Shown: positions 10,646 through 21,239, counted from the stretch's first letter. The stretch is 64,000 nucleotides of DNA from an uncultured Kiloniellaceae bacterium (GCA_947493695.1 CANLSF010000004.1:124001-188000); one strand, 5' to 3'. Notes: generated by a model not told the origin, from the letters alone. Numbers and translations are program-made.

Positions 10646-12340
10646 GTGCCTCTAGACACTAAACCGGCAAAAATGAAGGCGGACGAGCTCTTCTTCCTGC
10701 CTCTGGGCGGGGCAGGCGAGATCGGGATGAACCTGAATCTCTACGGTCACGGCGATCAGTGGCTGATGGTGGATCTGGGCATCTCCTTCGCGGGGCCGGA
10801 ACTGCCGGGTATCGACGTAATAATGCCGGATCCGCGCTTTATCGTCGAACGGCGCGAGCAATTGGTCGGCCTGATGCTGACCCACGCCCATGAAGACCAC
10901 ATCGGTGCGGTGCCATATCTCTGGTCGCAACTGCGTTGCCCGCTTTACGCCACGCCCTTCACCCGTTCCATGCTTGAGCGCAAGCTCAAGGAAGCCGGAT
11001 TGTTCGAGGAAGCGCCGATCACCGAGATTCCCATGTCCGGGCAGTTTTCCGTCGGCAAGTTCGACATTGAGCTGATCACGCTGACCCATTCGATTCCCGA
11101 GCCCAATGCGGTCGTGATCCGCACGCCGGCGGGTAATGTGCTGCACACCGGTGACTGGAAGCTGGACGACGATCCGCTGGTCGGCGACAGCTTTGACGAG
11201 GCGCGCCTGAAGGCACTGGCCGATGAAGATATGCTGGCCATGGTCTGTGATTCGACCAATGCACTCAACGCCGAGGAAACCGGATCTGAGAGTGAGGTCC
11301 GGAAGCACCTGATGGAATTGGTTGGCGGTCTGGAACAGCGGGTGGCCATCGCCTGTTTCGCCAGCAATGTGGCCCGTTTCGAGACCATCGTGCGGGCGGC
11401 GGAAGCCCACGGACGGCGTGTTGCGCTGCTTGGCCGCTCCATGCACCGCATCCACGAGGCGGCGCGGGAGAACGGCTACATGCCGGATCTACCACCGTTC
11501 CTTTCCGAAAAAGACATCGACTATCTGCCACGGAACGAAGTGTTGCTGCTCTGCACGGGCAGTCAGGGCGAGCCGCGTTCGGCACTCTGGCGGATTGCGC
11601 ACGGCGATCATAAGGAGGTTCACCTGGACAAGGGAGATGCGGTGATCTTTTCCTCCCGCGTGATCCCGGGGAACGAAACCTCGATCTTCGCGCTCCAGAA
11701 CACCCTGGTCAGCCGAGGGATTGACGTCATTACCGACGATGACGCCTTCATCCATGTCTCGGGGCATCCCGGTCGCCCGGAGCTGGCCCAGATGTATCAG
11801 TGGGTCCGCCCAAGGATCGCGGTGCCGGTTCACGGCGAACAACGCCATCTGATTGCCCATGCCGATCTGGCGCGCGAATGTCAGGTGCCGGAACAGATAG
11901 CCGGCGAGAACGGCGCGATGATCCGTCTGGCGCCCGGTCGTGCCCAGGTTGTCGATCACGTGCCTTCCGGGCGTCTCGCCCTGGAAGGAAGCCGCTTGCT
12001 GAGTACTGACAGTCCGCTCCTGCGGGAGCGCCAGCGCATGGCTTACAATGGCGCGGTTGCGGTCACTCTTGCACTGAGCGGGAAGGGGGCGCTTGCAACT
12101 GCGCCTCTGGTGACTTTTCATGGGGTTTACGATGAAGATCTCGACGAAGATCAGATCGATGATGTGATCGATGCCATCGAACAGGCGTTGAAGGGCCTTA
12201 AACCAGCGCAGCGTCGCGATGATGGCGCCGTCATGGAAGCCGTCCGGATCGCGGTGCGACGATCGGTCAGGCGGGATTTGGACAAAAAACCTGTTACCAC
12301 GGTGCACGTGGTGCGGACGGGTAAAGCGGAGAGTGATTAA
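10646..12340 (+). CDS. rnj: Ribonuclease J
   Basis: This is a metallo-beta-lactamase/beta-CASP ribonuclease, 564 residues with the GTG start at 10646. An ATG at 10673 (MKADELFF) is a possible alternative. The zinc-binding motif THAHEDHIGA is at about residues 79-88. LHTGDWKLDDDP and the beta-CASP segment (CFASNVARFETIVRAAEAHGR) follow. The C-terminal RNase J domain includes VHGEQRHLIAHADLA. In alphaproteobacteria this enzyme matures rRNA 5' ends and degrades mRNA. It follows coaX closely and its TAA abuts the next ATG. Confidence 0.95.
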   Translation: MPLDTKPAKMKADELFFLPLGGAGEIGMNLNLYGHGDQWLMVDLGISFAGPELPGIDVIMPDPRFIVERREQLVGLMLTHAHEDHIGAVPYLWSQLRCPLYATPFTRSMLERKLKEAGLFEEAPITEIPMSGQFSVGKFDIELITLTHSIPEPNAVVIRTPAGNVLHTGDWKLDDDPLVGDSFDEARLKALADEDMLAMVCDSTNALNAEETGSESEVRKHLMELVGGLEQRVAIACFASNVARFETIVRAAEAHGRRVALLGRSMHRIHEAARENGYMPDLPPFLSEKDIDYLPRNEVLLLCTGSQGEPRSALWRIAHGDHKEVHLDKGDAVIFSSRVIPGNETSIFALQNTLVSRGIDVITDDDAFIHVSGHPGRPELAQMYQWVRPRIAVPVHGEQRHLIAHADLARECQVPEQIAGENGAMIRLAPGRAQVVDHVPSGRLALEGSRLLSTDSPLLRERQRMAYNGAVAVTLALSGKGALATAPLVTFHGVYDEDLDEDQIDDVIDAIEQALKGLKPAQRRDDGAVMEAVRIAVRRSVRRDLDKKPVTTVHVVRTGKAESD

Positions 12341-12745
12341 ATGATTGGTAGATTGAACCATGTGGCGATAGCGGTGCCGGACCTGGACGCAGCAGTCGCG
12401 CAGTACCGTGATATGCTCGGTGGCACGGTCTCAGAGCCCCAGGCACAGCCGGATCACGGCGTAACGGTGGTATTCGTCGAATTGCCAAACACCAAGATCG
12501 AGCTGCTGCATCCGCTTGGCGAGAACTCGCCCATTGCGGCTTTTCTCGAGCGCAATGCCAGCGGCGGCATTCATCACATCTGTTATGAGGTGGATGATAT
12601 CTATGCTGCGCGTGACAAGCTCAAGGCCGGTGGTGCGCGTGTTCTGGGCGATGGAGAGCCTAAAATAGGCGCGCACGATAAACCGGTATTATTCCTGCAC
12701 CCTAAGGACTTCTGCGGTTCTCTGGTGGAACTGGAACAAGCTTAA
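12341..12745 (+). CDS. mce: Methylmalonyl-CoA epimerase
   Basis: This VOC-fold metalloenzyme interconverts (S)- and (R)-methylmalonyl-CoA in propionate and branched-chain catabolism. It has 134 residues with the typical start RLNHVAIAVPDLDAAVAQY (His7 is a metal ligand) and the second half IHHICYEVDDIYAARDKLK, ending with DFCGSLVELEQ, which holds the final ligand glutamate. It starts directly after the RNase J stop, so it is in the same operon. Confidence 0.93.
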   Translation: MIGRLNHVAIAVPDLDAAVAQYRDMLGGTVSEPQAQPDHGVTVVFVELPNTKIELLHPLGENSPIAAFLERNASGGIHHICYEVDDIYAARDKLKAGGARVLGDGEPKIGAHDKPVLFLHPKDFCGSLVELEQA

Positions 12746-12784
12746 AGCACTTGAAACCCTGAAGTTGCGGTTGGAAGTAGAGTT

Positions 12785-13021
12785 ATGAATTGGTTCACCG
12801 GAATTCTGGTTTACGTGATCGTCTGGTGGGTGGTGCTGTTCGCGGTGCTGCCCTGGGGCGTACGCAAGGTGGAGAACCCGGAAGAAGGCCATGAGGCCGG
12901 TGCGCCGGCCAATCCGATGATCGGACGCAAGGCGCTGATTACGACCGGCGTTGCGGCCATCGTCTGGGTCGCGATCTACTTCGCACTTGAGTACAAGATC
13001 GTTCCCTTGCGTGTGCAGTGA
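12785..13021 (+). CDS. DUF1467 family membrane protein
   Basis: This is a small 78-residue protein with two hydrophobic helices (about residues 5-25 and 50-70) flanking a charged loop with GVRKVENPEEGHEAGAP. The pattern matches the DUF1467 family, found in many alphaproteobacteria just downstream of the mce and RNase J genes and upstream of proS. No biochemical role is known. It is expected in the inner membrane and is probably the last gene of the nuo-to-mce transcription unit. Confidence 0.85.
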   Translation: MNWFTGILVYVIVWWVVLFAVLPWGVRKVENPEEGHEAGAPANPMIGRKALITTGVAAIVWVAIYFALEYKIVPLRVQ

Positions 13022-13664
13022 AACTGCAAAGATTAAGCGCACAAGCCATTGAATTGGTGCAATAGCGCAGGCTCGTCGGCGATCAGCAACGCGCTTCAGA
13101 TTCGGTCGCGTGGCTTAATGTGAATACGCAAAAAAATAAGGCAAGCCTCTCTATCGGAAAGGCTTGCCACTCATAACGGCCTAATTATTTTTGCCGCGAG
13201 TTTTTCACTCGCTTTGAAACCTAAAACTGTGGGGCCCCCTAAACTTGGACCGTACCGCGCGGGCGGCTTATTTTTTTAGTTGATTTGTTTTAGAGCAACT
13301 TTTTTACGCCGTCACTAAATTTTTCTAGGAATTCCGCCATATTTTCGCTGCACTGCAACATATCTGTCGAAATCGATGTTCCGTTACAACCCCTGTTCCA
13401 CGTGAAAAATGGTATATATATAAGACCGTTAACCCTTTTTTCTTGAAGGCTGGATAACGCCCGTGTGCCGATAATTTTTCGAGCTGATTACGACTGCATA
13501 TCTTTTATTCAGTGCCGCCATTCTTTTGTGCATTTGAAGAATATGAACCGAAAATGGGCATCCGCGACAGCGAATCGATCTGTGGCCGGTTGACAGAAAC
13601 GACGAGCTGAAATGTGGTTTGAATTGTTGTGAATTCCTTAAGCTGCAGGTTTTAAGGTCACCTA
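13022..13664. other. AT-rich 643 bp intergenic region
   Basis: There is no credible protein gene above about 25 residues here. The stretch is clearly more AT-rich than its surroundings. It holds a strong minus-strand terminator hairpin (13130-13168), a second hairpin GCGAGT/ACTCGC (13196-13212), a 23-codon minus-strand ORF (13290-13361), a TATATATATAA tract near 13413, and the presumed promoter of the exported protein gene at 13665. No tRNA or known RNA could be recognised by eye. Confidence 0.7.
13130..13168 (-). terminator. Rho-independent terminator on the minus strand without a known gene
   Basis: GGCAAGCCT (13140-13148) pairs with AGGCTTGCC (13160-13168). Read on the minus strand, the hairpin is followed at once by TTATTTTTTT (13139-13130), a canonical terminator. 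No T tract follows on the plus strand, so it does not serve DUF1467. It implies a short minus-strand transcript starting somewhere between about 13200 and 13660. Confidence 0.65.
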
Positions 13665-14165
13665 ATGCCCAAGTGCCGATATCTGACAGTAATCAATAGG
13701 TTTTTGCGCTCCTGCAGCGTGATTGGCGGGCTTTGCCTTCTTCTGCCGAACACTGCGCTCGGAGAGCAGCAGTCCGGTGAAGAGGGGGCAAGTGTCATCA
13801 TCGAGCTGTCCGAGGCTGAGTGCAGGCTTTTGACGCGGCACCAGCCTGACGCGGATGTCACATATCAGCCCGGCGTTGACGCACGTGGCCGTTCTGTCGT
13901 CCCTGCGGACCTCGGCAGCAATGGCGTTAGCGCGCGCCTCCAGACGCCTGAGAAGATCATCATCCCGATTGAAGTCGATCTCTTCGATCGCTTTGGCGTC
14001 CCGGCGAACCCGGATCTTTTCGAGGCCGACGCACGGGTCGGGCAGGTGATCTATGATGATGGCAAGGTTTTCTACAATGGCCAGCGCCTCGCGGACGGTG
14101 CGTCCGATCAGCTGGTTTTGCACTGCCAGGAACTCCTGGAAGCCGGAACGACGGCGCCGCGCTGA
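13665..14165 (+). CDS. Hypothetical exported protein upstream of proS
   Basis: This is a 166-residue protein not recognised from any characterised family. The N-terminus has a basic start, then a hydrophobic stretch (about residues 16-30, VIGGLCLLLPNTALG), which looks like a Sec signal peptide. The mature part is acidic and lacks transmembrane helices. It contains a segment with YQPGVDARGRSVVPADL and ends with paired cysteines far apart (CRLL near 47 and LHCQE near 152) that could form a disulfide. The ATG at 13665 has AAGG ten bases upstream. It lies 188 bp before proS. A periplasmic location is inferred. Confidence 0.7.
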   Translation: MPKCRYLTVINRFLRSCSVIGGLCLLLPNTALGEQQSGEEGASVIIELSEAECRLLTRHQPDADVTYQPGVDARGRSVVPADLGSNGVSARLQTPEKIIIPIEVDLFDRFGVPANPDLFEADARVGQVIYDDGKVFYNGQRLADGASDQLVLHCQELLEAGTTAPR

Positions 14166-14353
14166 TCTCTCACCCCCTCGTCCAGCAGTCTATTCATCCC
14201 CAAAGTGAGTGACAGGGGGGAGAAGCGAGCCTGCCGCCATGGACATGCCACACTCCTTCCCATATACACAGAACCCTGTTTTACCTGACGAGTTGCCGTC
14301 GGCTGAACTAAGCTGAATCATTTGGTCATTCCGTCCGGCCCTACGAGGAATAG

Positions 14354-15673
14354 ATGCGTCTCTCCAACTACTTCATGCCTACCCTTAAAGAGACTCCCAC
14401 CGAGGCACAGATTGCCTCGCACCGGCTGATGCTGCGTGCCGGCATGGTGCGGCAGGCCAGCGCAGGAATCTACTCCTGGCTGCCGTTGGGTTTGCGGGTT
14501 CTTAGGAAGATCGAACAGATTGTCCGCGAAGAACAGGACCGCGCCGGTGCGCAGGAACTTCTGATGCCGACGATCCAGTCCGCAGACCTCTGGAAGGAAT
14601 CAGGCCGCTACGACGACTACGGCCGGGAGATGCTGCGGATTGTAGACCGGCACGACCGGGAGATGCTCTACGGGCCGACCAATGAAGAGCTGATCACCGA
14701 GATTTTCCGGACTTCGGTCAAGAGCTACCGGGACCTGCCGAAGAATCTCTATCATATTCAGTGGAAGTTCCGGGATGAGGTCAGGCCGCGGTTCGGTGTG
14801 ATGCGCGGGCGTGAGTTCCTCATGAAGGACGCTTATTCCTTCGATCTGGACTACGAGAGCGCCAAGATCTCCTACAACAAGATGTTTGTGGCCTACCTGC
14901 GTACATACGCCCGTATGGGTCTGAAGGCGATCCCTATGGCCGCGGATACGGGGCCGATCGGTGGTGATCTCAGCCACGAGTTCATCATTCTGGCGGATAC
15001 GGGTGAGAGCGCGATTTTCTGTCACAACGACTATCTGGAAGCCGACGTCCTGGCGAAGGACGCTGACTACAGCGGCGACCTGCAGCCCATCGTGGACTCC
15101 TGGACGAAGGCTTATGCCGCCACGGATGAAAAGCACGATCAGGCGGCCTTCGAAGCCCAGGTGCCCGAGGACAAACGGGTCGAGCGCCGTGGCATTGAAG
15201 TCGGGCACATCTTTTACTTCGGTGAGAAGTATTCCAAACCGCTGGGGGCTGAGGTGGTCACGCCGGATGGCGCGCAACACCCGGTCCACATGGGTTCCTA
15301 CGGGATCGGTGTCTCTCGGTTGGTTGGCGGGATCATCGAGGCCAGCCATGACGAGAACGGCATCATCTGGCCTGAGTCGGTTGCTCCCTACAAGGTTGGC
15401 TTGATCAATCTCCGGGCTGGCGATGCGGACTGCGTTAATGCCTGTGACGGCGCATACGCAACGTTGAACGCCGCCAGTGTCGAGGTGCTCTATGATGACC
15501 GGGATCTGGGCGCTGGGGCGAAGTTCGCCGGTATGGATCTGATTGGTCTGCCGTGGCAGCTGGTAATCGGACCGCGCGGACTGAAGAACGGCGTGGTCGA
15601 ACTGAAGAACCGCAAAACGGGCGAGCGCGAAGAGCTCACCCTGGATGCTGCCATCAACAAGCTTGCAGGCTGA
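14354..15673 (+). CDS. proS: Prolyl-tRNA synthetase (short type without editing domain)
   Basis: This class II aminoacyl-tRNA synthetase charges tRNA-Pro. It has 439 residues, the length of the alphaproteobacterial form that lacks the INS editing insertion of the 570-residue E. coli enzyme. Motif 1 lies in the first 60 residues ([20 protein letters not shown]). Motif 2 is in [21 protein letters not shown] and motif 3 near [18 protein letters not shown]. The anticodon-binding domain forms the C-terminus. It ends 4 bp before lolC. Confidence 0.96.
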   Translation: MRLSNYFMPTLKETPTEAQIASHRLMLRAGMVRQASAGIYSWLPLGLRVLRKIEQIVREEQDRAGAQELLMPTIQSADLWKESGRYDDYGREMLRIVDRHDREMLYGPTNEELITEIFRTSVKSYRDLPKNLYHIQWKFRDEVRPRFGVMRGREFLMKDAYSFDLDYESAKISYNKMFVAYLRTYARMGLKAIPMAADTGPIGGDLSHEFIILADTGESAIFCHNDYLEADVLAKDADYSGDLQPIVDSWTKAYAATDEKHDQAAFEAQVPEDKRVERRGIEVGHIFYFGEKYSKPLGAEVVTPDGAQHPVHMGSYGIGVSRLVGGIIEASHDENGIIWPESVAPYKVGLINLRAGDADCVNACDGAYATLNAASVEVLYDDRDLGAGAKFAGMDLIGLPWQLVIGPRGLKNGVVELKNRKTGEREELTLDAAINKLAG

Positions 15674-15677
15674 CTCA

Positions 15678-16925
15678 ATGGTATTTGATGCTGTCGAGCG
15701 AATGGTGGCCATGCGCTACCTGCGTGCCCGCCGTAAAGAAGGTTTCATTTCAGTTATTGCGTGGATTTCGCTGATCGGGATCGCACTTGGTGTTGCGACC
15801 CTGATTATCGTGATGGCGGTGATGAATGGCTTCCGGCAGGAACTGGTGAGTAACATTCTGGGCGTAGAGGGGCATGTGACCGTGGTTGCCACGATTGCGC
15901 CCTTCGACAATTACGACGAGCTCGCAGCCCGACTGGGCGCCATTCCGGGTGTGGAGAGCGCCGCGCCGCAGATTCAGGCCGATGTGATGCTGACGGCGGG
16001 TGAGACCGCAACCGGCGGGCGGATCCGCGGCATGGCAGGCAACGACCTGCGGGCAAGGGCTCAGATTGCGGACAATATTGTGCGCGGTTCGCTGGCGGAC
16101 TTTGGGACCAACGACGGTGTCGCCATCGGCAGGGGCCTCGCGCAGAAACTCCGCATTCGGGTCGGTGACAGAATTACCGTGGTTTCGCCAAACGGAACCG
16201 CGACGGTTATGGGCACGGTTCCGCGCCTGAAAGCCTATCGTGTTGCCGCTATTTTTGAAGTAGGCAACTATCTCTTCGATAACAGTTACATGTACGTGCC
16301 GCTGGAGGCAGCGCAGCTTTTCTTCAGAATGCAGGGCCGTGCGAACGCCGTTGAGCTCTTTATCGATAACCTGGACGATCTGGACAAGATGACTCCGGCG
16401 GTGCGGGCGGAGGCAGGTCCCGGGTTACGCACCCAGGATTGGAAGAACTCCTACGGTAGCTTTTTTGACGTGATCCAGGTTGAGCGGAACGTCATGTTCC
16501 TGATCCTCTCGCTGATCGTGGTCGTGGCCGCGCTGAACATTATCTCCGGGCAGATCATGTTGGTGAAGGATAAGGGGCGGGACATCGCCATCCTGCGCAC
16601 CATGGGGGCGACGCGGGGCATGGTTCTGCGTATCTTCTTTGTGACGGGCGCCAGTATCGGTGTGGTTGGGACCCTTGCAGGGTTCATTCTCGGTCTTTCC
16701 TTTGCGGAAAACATCGACACCATCAAAGGCTGGGTCGAGCGGGTTCTGGACCGACAGCTCTTTCCCCAGGAATTTTACTTCCTGTCTCAGCTCCCGGCCG
16801 AGGTCGTGGCGTCCGATGTGATCCAGGTTGTTGGAATGGCACTGGTCATCTCTTTCCTTGCGCCGTTGTTCCCCGCCTGGCGCGCGGCACGTTTGGATCC
16901 GGTGGAGGCGCTGCGTTATGAATGA
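15678..16925 (+). CDS. lolC: Lipoprotein-releasing ABC transporter permease LolC/LolE
   Basis: This inner-membrane permease releases outer-membrane lipoproteins to the LolA chaperone. It has 415 residues from the ATG at 15678, right after the proS stop. Longer in-frame starts from 15645 overlap proS and are rejected. It has an N-terminal helix ([21 protein letters not shown]), a long periplasmic domain, then three helices including the FtsX-like segment [20 protein letters not shown]. Only one LolC/E-type gene is present, as usual outside gammaproteobacteria. Its stop overlaps the lolD start. Confidence 0.93.
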   Translation: MVFDAVERMVAMRYLRARRKEGFISVIAWISLIGIALGVATLIIVMAVMNGFRQELVSNILGVEGHVTVVATIAPFDNYDELAARLGAIPGVESAAPQIQADVMLTAGETATGGRIRGMAGNDLRARAQIADNIVRGSLADFGTNDGVAIGRGLAQKLRIRVGDRITVVSPNGTATVMGTVPRLKAYRVAAIFEVGNYLFDNSYMYVPLEAAQLFFRMQGRANAVELFIDNLDDLDKMTPAVRAEAGPGLRTQDWKNSYGSFFDVIQVERNVMFLILSLIVVVAALNIISGQIMLVKDKGRDIAILRTMGATRGMVLRIFFVTGASIGVVGTLAGFILGLSFAENIDTIKGWVERVLDRQLFPQEFYFLSQLPAEVVASDVIQVVGMALVISFLAPLFPAWRAARLDPVEALRYE

Positions 16926-17646
16926 CGCTTCCCCCAATCGCGGCAAAAGCCCTTCCAAGAAGTCTGCTACGACGGGCGATCGTGGTTTGCGGTTAGACAG
17001 GGTCAACAAGTCGTTCCATCAGGGCAAAAGCGACCTTAATGTGCTGCGTGATGTATCGCTGCATGTAGAGCCTGGAGAACTGGTGGCTCTGGTTGGTCCC
17101 TCCGGGGCGGGCAAGTCGACCCTCCTGCACATTGCAGGTCTTCTGGAGTCCGCGGATAGCGGCGAGATTCTGGTCAATGGCGCGCCTTCATCAGCACTGG
17201 ATGACTCCGGGCGCACGGCGTTGCGGCGTTCGACCATCGGCTTCGTTTACCAGTACCATCATTTGCTGCCGGAGTTTTCCGCAGTTGAGAATATCATGCT
17301 GCCGCAAATGCTGGACGGTATCTCCAAGGCCGCGGCGCGCGCGCGGAGCATGGAGTTGCTTGAAATGGTGCGTCTGACCGATCGCGCGGAGCATCGTCCC
17401 GGTCAGCTCTCCGGCGGCGAACAGCAGCGGGTGGCGATTGCCCGCGGCCTTGCAAACCGCCCGGCGATCTTCCTCGCCGACGAGCCGACCGGAAATCTGG
17501 ATCCGGACACCGCCGAGTCGGTTTTCAAGATTCTAATTCAGCTGGTGCGTGATGCCGGGCTGGCGGCTCTGATCGCCACTCATAACCTGGATCTGGCCGC
17601 CCGTATGGATCGCACACTGCGCTTTGAGCACGGTCAGGTTTCCTAG
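16918..17646 (+). CDS. lolD: Lipoprotein-releasing ABC transporter ATP-binding protein LolD
   Basis: This is the ATPase subunit of the Lol exporter, 242 residues from the ATG at 16918 (8 nt overlap with lolC). An upstream in-frame extension lies entirely inside lolC and is rejected. The Walker [10 protein letters not shown] is at about residues 61-69. The signature [18 protein letters not shown] and the Walker [14 protein letters not shown] follow. There is a hydrophilic, lysine-rich N-terminal tail of about 25 residues before the ABC domain. Confidence 0.95.
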   Translation: MNDASPNRGKSPSKKSATTGDRGLRLDRVNKSFHQGKSDLNVLRDVSLHVEPGELVALVGPSGAGKSTLLHIAGLLESADSGEILVNGAPSSALDDSGRTALRRSTIGFVYQYHHLLPEFSAVENIMLPQMLDGISKAAARARSMELLEMVRLTDRAEHRPGQLSGGEQQRVAIARGLANRPAIFLADEPTGNLDPDTAESVFKILIQLVRDAGLAALIATHNLDLAARMDRTLRFEHGQVS

Positions 17647-17765
17647 TTTAATCAGCACCTTACAGCTAGGATCCACGGGAGCTCACCTGCCACTGTGGAT
17701 AACCTTCTGCGAGTTGCCCGCTTGTTCCTGCTGACAGGCCGGAGCGGGCATGGAATTCTTACGAC

Positions 17766-20700
17766 ATGCCTCATTCTGATTTCGTCCATCTCCGAGTCCA
17801 TTCCGCCTATTCGCTCTCCGAAGGGGCGATCAAGGTCAAGGATCTGATCGAACTCTGCCGCAAGCACGAGATGCCTGCGGCGGCGATCACCGACAGCAGC
17901 AATCTTTTCGGGACGCTTGAGTTTGCCTTCTCGGCAAAGGGCTCGGGCTTGCAGCCGATTATCGGCTGTCAGCTTGCGATCACTCGCGGTGATGTGGATG
18001 CGCGCACAGCGGTGCGTCCGGAGCCGGATCAGTTGCCGTTGCTCGTGCAGAATGAAGCCGGCTATATGAACCTCATGAAGCTCGTCTCCATGGCCTTTCT
18101 GGAGACGGAGCCGGGCCTCACACCGCAAATTGCGATGGAAAGCCTGGCCAAGCATTCGGAAGGCCTGCTGGCAATGAGCGGCGGTGCGTCTGGCGCCGTC
18201 GGACGTCTGCTGAATGCCGGGAAGGATCAGGAGGCGGAAGAGGAACTCCAGCGACTGGCGGAGATCTTCGAGGGGCGTTTATACGTCGAGATCATGCGGC
18301 ATGACTTGCCGGAAGAGAATGCGATCGAAGAACGCCTGATCGATCTCGCCTATAAACATGAGCTCCCGTTGGTCGCAACCAACGACGTGTTCTTCTCGAA
18401 CGAAGGCATGTACCGGGCGCATGACGCCTTGATCTGCATCGCGGAGGGAGCCTACGTCGCACAGGACGAGCGCCGCAGGCTGACGGTTCAGCATCGCTTT
18501 AAAACCGCCAAGGAGATGCGCGCACTCTTTGCCGATCTGCCCGAAGCCATCGACAACACGTTGGTGATTGCGCGCCGTTGCTCCTACTTCCCGGACTTTG
18601 TCGCACCGATCCTGCCTGCCTATACGACGGAGGCGGGCCGCAGCGAGACCGAAGAACTGCGGGCGCAATCCGAGAAGGGGCTGGAAGAGCGCCTGGAGAC
18701 CCAGGTCTTTACGGAGGACATGGACGAAGCGGCCCGGAGCGAACTGGGAGCCTCCTACAGACAACGCCTGGCCTATGAGCTCGGCGTGATCGAACAGATG
18801 GGCTTTCCCGGTTACTTCCTGATCGTTGCCGACTTTATTCAGTGGTCGAAAGGGAAGGGGATCCCGGTGGGACCGGGACGTGGTTCCGGCGCGGGCTCGG
18901 TTGTGGCCTGGGCGCTGACCATTACCGATCTTGATCCCTTGCGCTGGGGACTCCTCTTCGAGCGCTTCCTGAACCCGGAACGCGTGTCCATGCCCGACTT
19001 TGACGTCGATTTCTGTCAGGACCGGCGTGACGAGGTGATCAAGTACGTTCAGGACAAATACGGCCATGACCGTGTGGCGCAGATCATCACCTTCGGTAAG
19101 CTGCAGGCCCGTGCGGCGCTACGCGATGTGGGGCGGGTGCAGCAGATGCCCTATCCTCAGGTTGACCGGATCAGCAAGCTGGTGCCGAACAACCCGGCGA
19201 ACCCCGTAACCCTTCAGGAAGCCATCGACGGCGAACCTCAGCTGCGCGATATGCGCCGCGACGATGAAACGGTTGCTCAACTGCTCGATACTGCGCTGAA
19301 GATCGAAGGCCTCTATCGCCATGCCTCGACCCATGCGGCGGGCGTGGTGATCGGTGACCGCCCGCTGGATGAGCTGGTGCCGCTCTACCGCGATCCTCGC
19401 TCCGACATGCCGGTCACTCAGTTCAACATGAAGTTCGTCGAGCAGGCCGGTCTGGTGAAGTTCGACTTTCTGGGGCTGAAGACGCTCACGGTCCTGCAGA
19501 AAGCCTGTGAGTTTATCGTTCGAAATGGCGGGGAAATCGATCTCGAGACCATCCCGCTCGACGACAAAGCCTCCTTCGACATGCTTAGCCGGGGCGATAC
19601 CGTCGGTGTGTTCCAGCTGGAATCCTCGGGCATGCGCGATGTGCTGAAGCGCCTGCAGGCCGACCGTTTCGAAGACATCATCGCTGTCGTGGCGCTCTAC
19701 CGCCCCGGTCCGATGGATAACATCCCAGCCTATATCCGGCGGAAACACGGTCAGGAGGAACCCGACTACCTTCACCCGACGCTTGAAGGCATCCTGAAAG
19801 AGACCTACGGCATCATGATCTACCAGGAGCAGGTCATGCAGATCGCTCAGGTGCTCTCGGGCTATTCGCTCGGCAGCGCTGACCTTCTGCGCCGGGCCAT
19901 GGGTAAGAAGATCAAGGCCGAGATGGAGGCACAGCGGAAGATCTTCAACGAAGGTGCGGTCAAGAATGGCGTCAAAGCCGATAAGGCTGATGAGATCTTC
20001 GATCAGGTGAACAAGTTCGCGGGCTACGGCTTCAACAAAAGTCACGCGGCCGCCTATGCCCTGGTGGCCTATCAAACGGCCTATCTGAAGGCAAATTTCC
20101 CCGTGGAGTTCATGGCCGCCTCCATGACCTACGATATCAACAACACCGATAAACTTAATGTTTTCCGGCAGGAACTGAGCCGTCTTAAGATTCCACTTCT
20201 GGCACCTGACCTGAACCGCTCCAACGCAGAGTTCAATGTCGAGGTTATGGAAGACGGCAAAAAGGCAGTGCGCTATGCCCTTGCTGCGGTCAAGAACGTC
20301 GGTGGTGCCGCCATGCAGAACGTGGTGGCCGAGCGCGAAGCCTCCGGGGGCTTCAAGGATATTGCCGACTTTGCCAACCGGGTCGATTCCAAAGCGGTCA
20401 ACAAACGGCAGATCGAGAATCTGGCATCGGCAGGTGGTTTTGACTCGATCCTGGCCAATCGCCAGAAGGTCTACGCCGGTGCGGACACGATTATGCGCAA
20501 CGCCGCTGTGGCCGCCAGCGAGCGTGAAAGCGCTCAGGTCAGCCTTTTCGGCGACGGTGCGGCGGCGGCAGTGAATGCGCTGACTCTGCCGGATGTGCCC
20601 GATTGGCCCGAGATGGAGCGTTTGAAGCGGGAATTCGACGCGATCGGCTTTTATCTCTCGGCGCACCCGCTCGACGCCTACAAAAAGGTCCTGGAACGTT

Positions 20701-21239
20701 TGCGGACCAAGACCGCTGTGGAGCTTGTCGTACATGCCAAACGCCGGGATGCCGGTATCTTGCGAATGGCCGGGATTGTCATCGGCAAGCAGGAGCGGGT
20801 CTCACAGCGCGGCAACCGTTTTGCCTTCGTGCAGCTCTCCGACGCGACAGGCGTTGTCGAAGTCATGCTGTTCTCCGAGATTCTTCAGGCATCACGTGAG
20901 CTGCTGGATTCGGGCGAACCGCTGCTGATGACCGTCACGGCCGATGTCAAAGAAGGCGAAGATCCGCGGTTCCTGGGCCAGGCCATCCGCCTGCTCGACG
21001 AGGCCGCCGCACAGACCGATGCTGGTCTAAAGCTTTACATGAATAACGATAAGCCTTTGGAAAACCTGAAATCTGTTCTGGAAAGAGACGCGGCACGCGG
21101 TAAGGGGCGGGTGTCTCTGGTTCTGGACCTGGACGATGGTCAGGAGCTTGAAGTCGAGCTGCCCGGGGCCTACCAGATCTCACCTTTGGTCAGGCAGGCG
21201 ATCAAAGCCATTCCCGGGCTGATCGTAGAGGACGTCTGA
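17766..21239 (+). CDS. dnaE: DNA polymerase III subunit alpha
   Basis: This is the catalytic subunit of the replicative polymerase, 1157 residues. The PHP domain starts at residue 5 (FVHLRVHSAYSLSEGAIKVKDL). The polymerase core includes GPGRGSGAGSVVAWAL and the catalytic aspartates in PDFDVDFCQDRRDEVI, at about residues 410-425. GYGFNKSHAAAYALVAYQTAYLK follows. The C-terminal OB fold (about 1000-1080) and tail are present. It has its own 119 bp upstream gap after lolD and appears monocistronic. Confidence 0.98.
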   Translation: MPHSDFVHLRVHSAYSLSEGAIKVKDLIELCRKHEMPAAAITDSSNLFGTLEFAFSAKGSGLQPIIGCQLAITRGDVDARTAVRPEPDQLPLLVQNEAGYMNLMKLVSMAFLETEPGLTPQIAMESLAKHSEGLLAMSGGASGAVGRLLNAGKDQEAEEELQRLAEIFEGRLYVEIMRHDLPEENAIEERLIDLAYKHELPLVATNDVFFSNEGMYRAHDALICIAEGAYVAQDERRRLTVQHRFKTAKEMRALFADLPEAIDNTLVIARRCSYFPDFVAPILPAYTTEAGRSETEELRAQSEKGLEERLETQVFTEDMDEAARSELGASYRQRLAYELGVIEQMGFPGYFLIVADFIQWSKGKGIPVGPGRGSGAGSVVAWALTITDLDPLRWGLLFERFLNPERVSMPDFDVDFCQDRRDEVIKYVQDKYGHDRVAQIITFGKLQARAALRDVGRVQQMPYPQVDRISKLVPNNPANPVTLQEAIDGEPQLRDMRRDDETVAQLLDTALKIEGLYRHASTHAAGVVIGDRPLDELVPLYRDPRSDMPVTQFNMKFVEQAGLVKFDFLGLKTLTVLQKACEFIVRNGGEIDLETIPLDDKASFDMLSRGDTVGVFQLESSGMRDVLKRLQADRFEDIIAVVALYRPGPMDNIPAYIRRKHGQEEPDYLHPTLEGILKETYGIMIYQEQVMQIAQVLSGYSLGSADLLRRAMGKKIKAEMEAQRKIFNEGAVKNGVKADKADEIFDQVNKFAGYGFNKSHAAAYALVAYQTAYLKANFPVEFMAASMTYDINNTDKLNVFRQELSRLKIPLLAPDLNRSNAEFNVEVMEDGKKAVRYALAAVKNVGGAAMQNVVAEREASGGFKDIADFANRVDSKAVNKRQIENLASAGGFDSILANRQKVYAGADTIMRNAAVAASERESAQVSLFGDGAAAAVNALTLPDVPDWPEMERLKREFDAIGFYLSAHPLDAYKKVLERLRTKTAVELVVHAKRRDAGILRMAGIVIGKQERVSQRGNRFAFVQLSDATGVVEVMLFSEILQASRELLDSGEPLLMTVTADVKEGEDPRFLGQAIRLLDEAAAQTDAGLKLYMNNDKPLENLKSVLERDAARGKGRVSLVLDLDDGQELEVELPGAYQISPLVRQAIKAIPGLIVEDV

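Noticed and set aside
19119-20735. A 538-codon open frame on the minus strand inside dnaE
   Set aside because: It lies wholly opposite a certain dnaE gene. Long antisense frames are normal in GC-rich coding DNA, and the translation has no recognisable domain.
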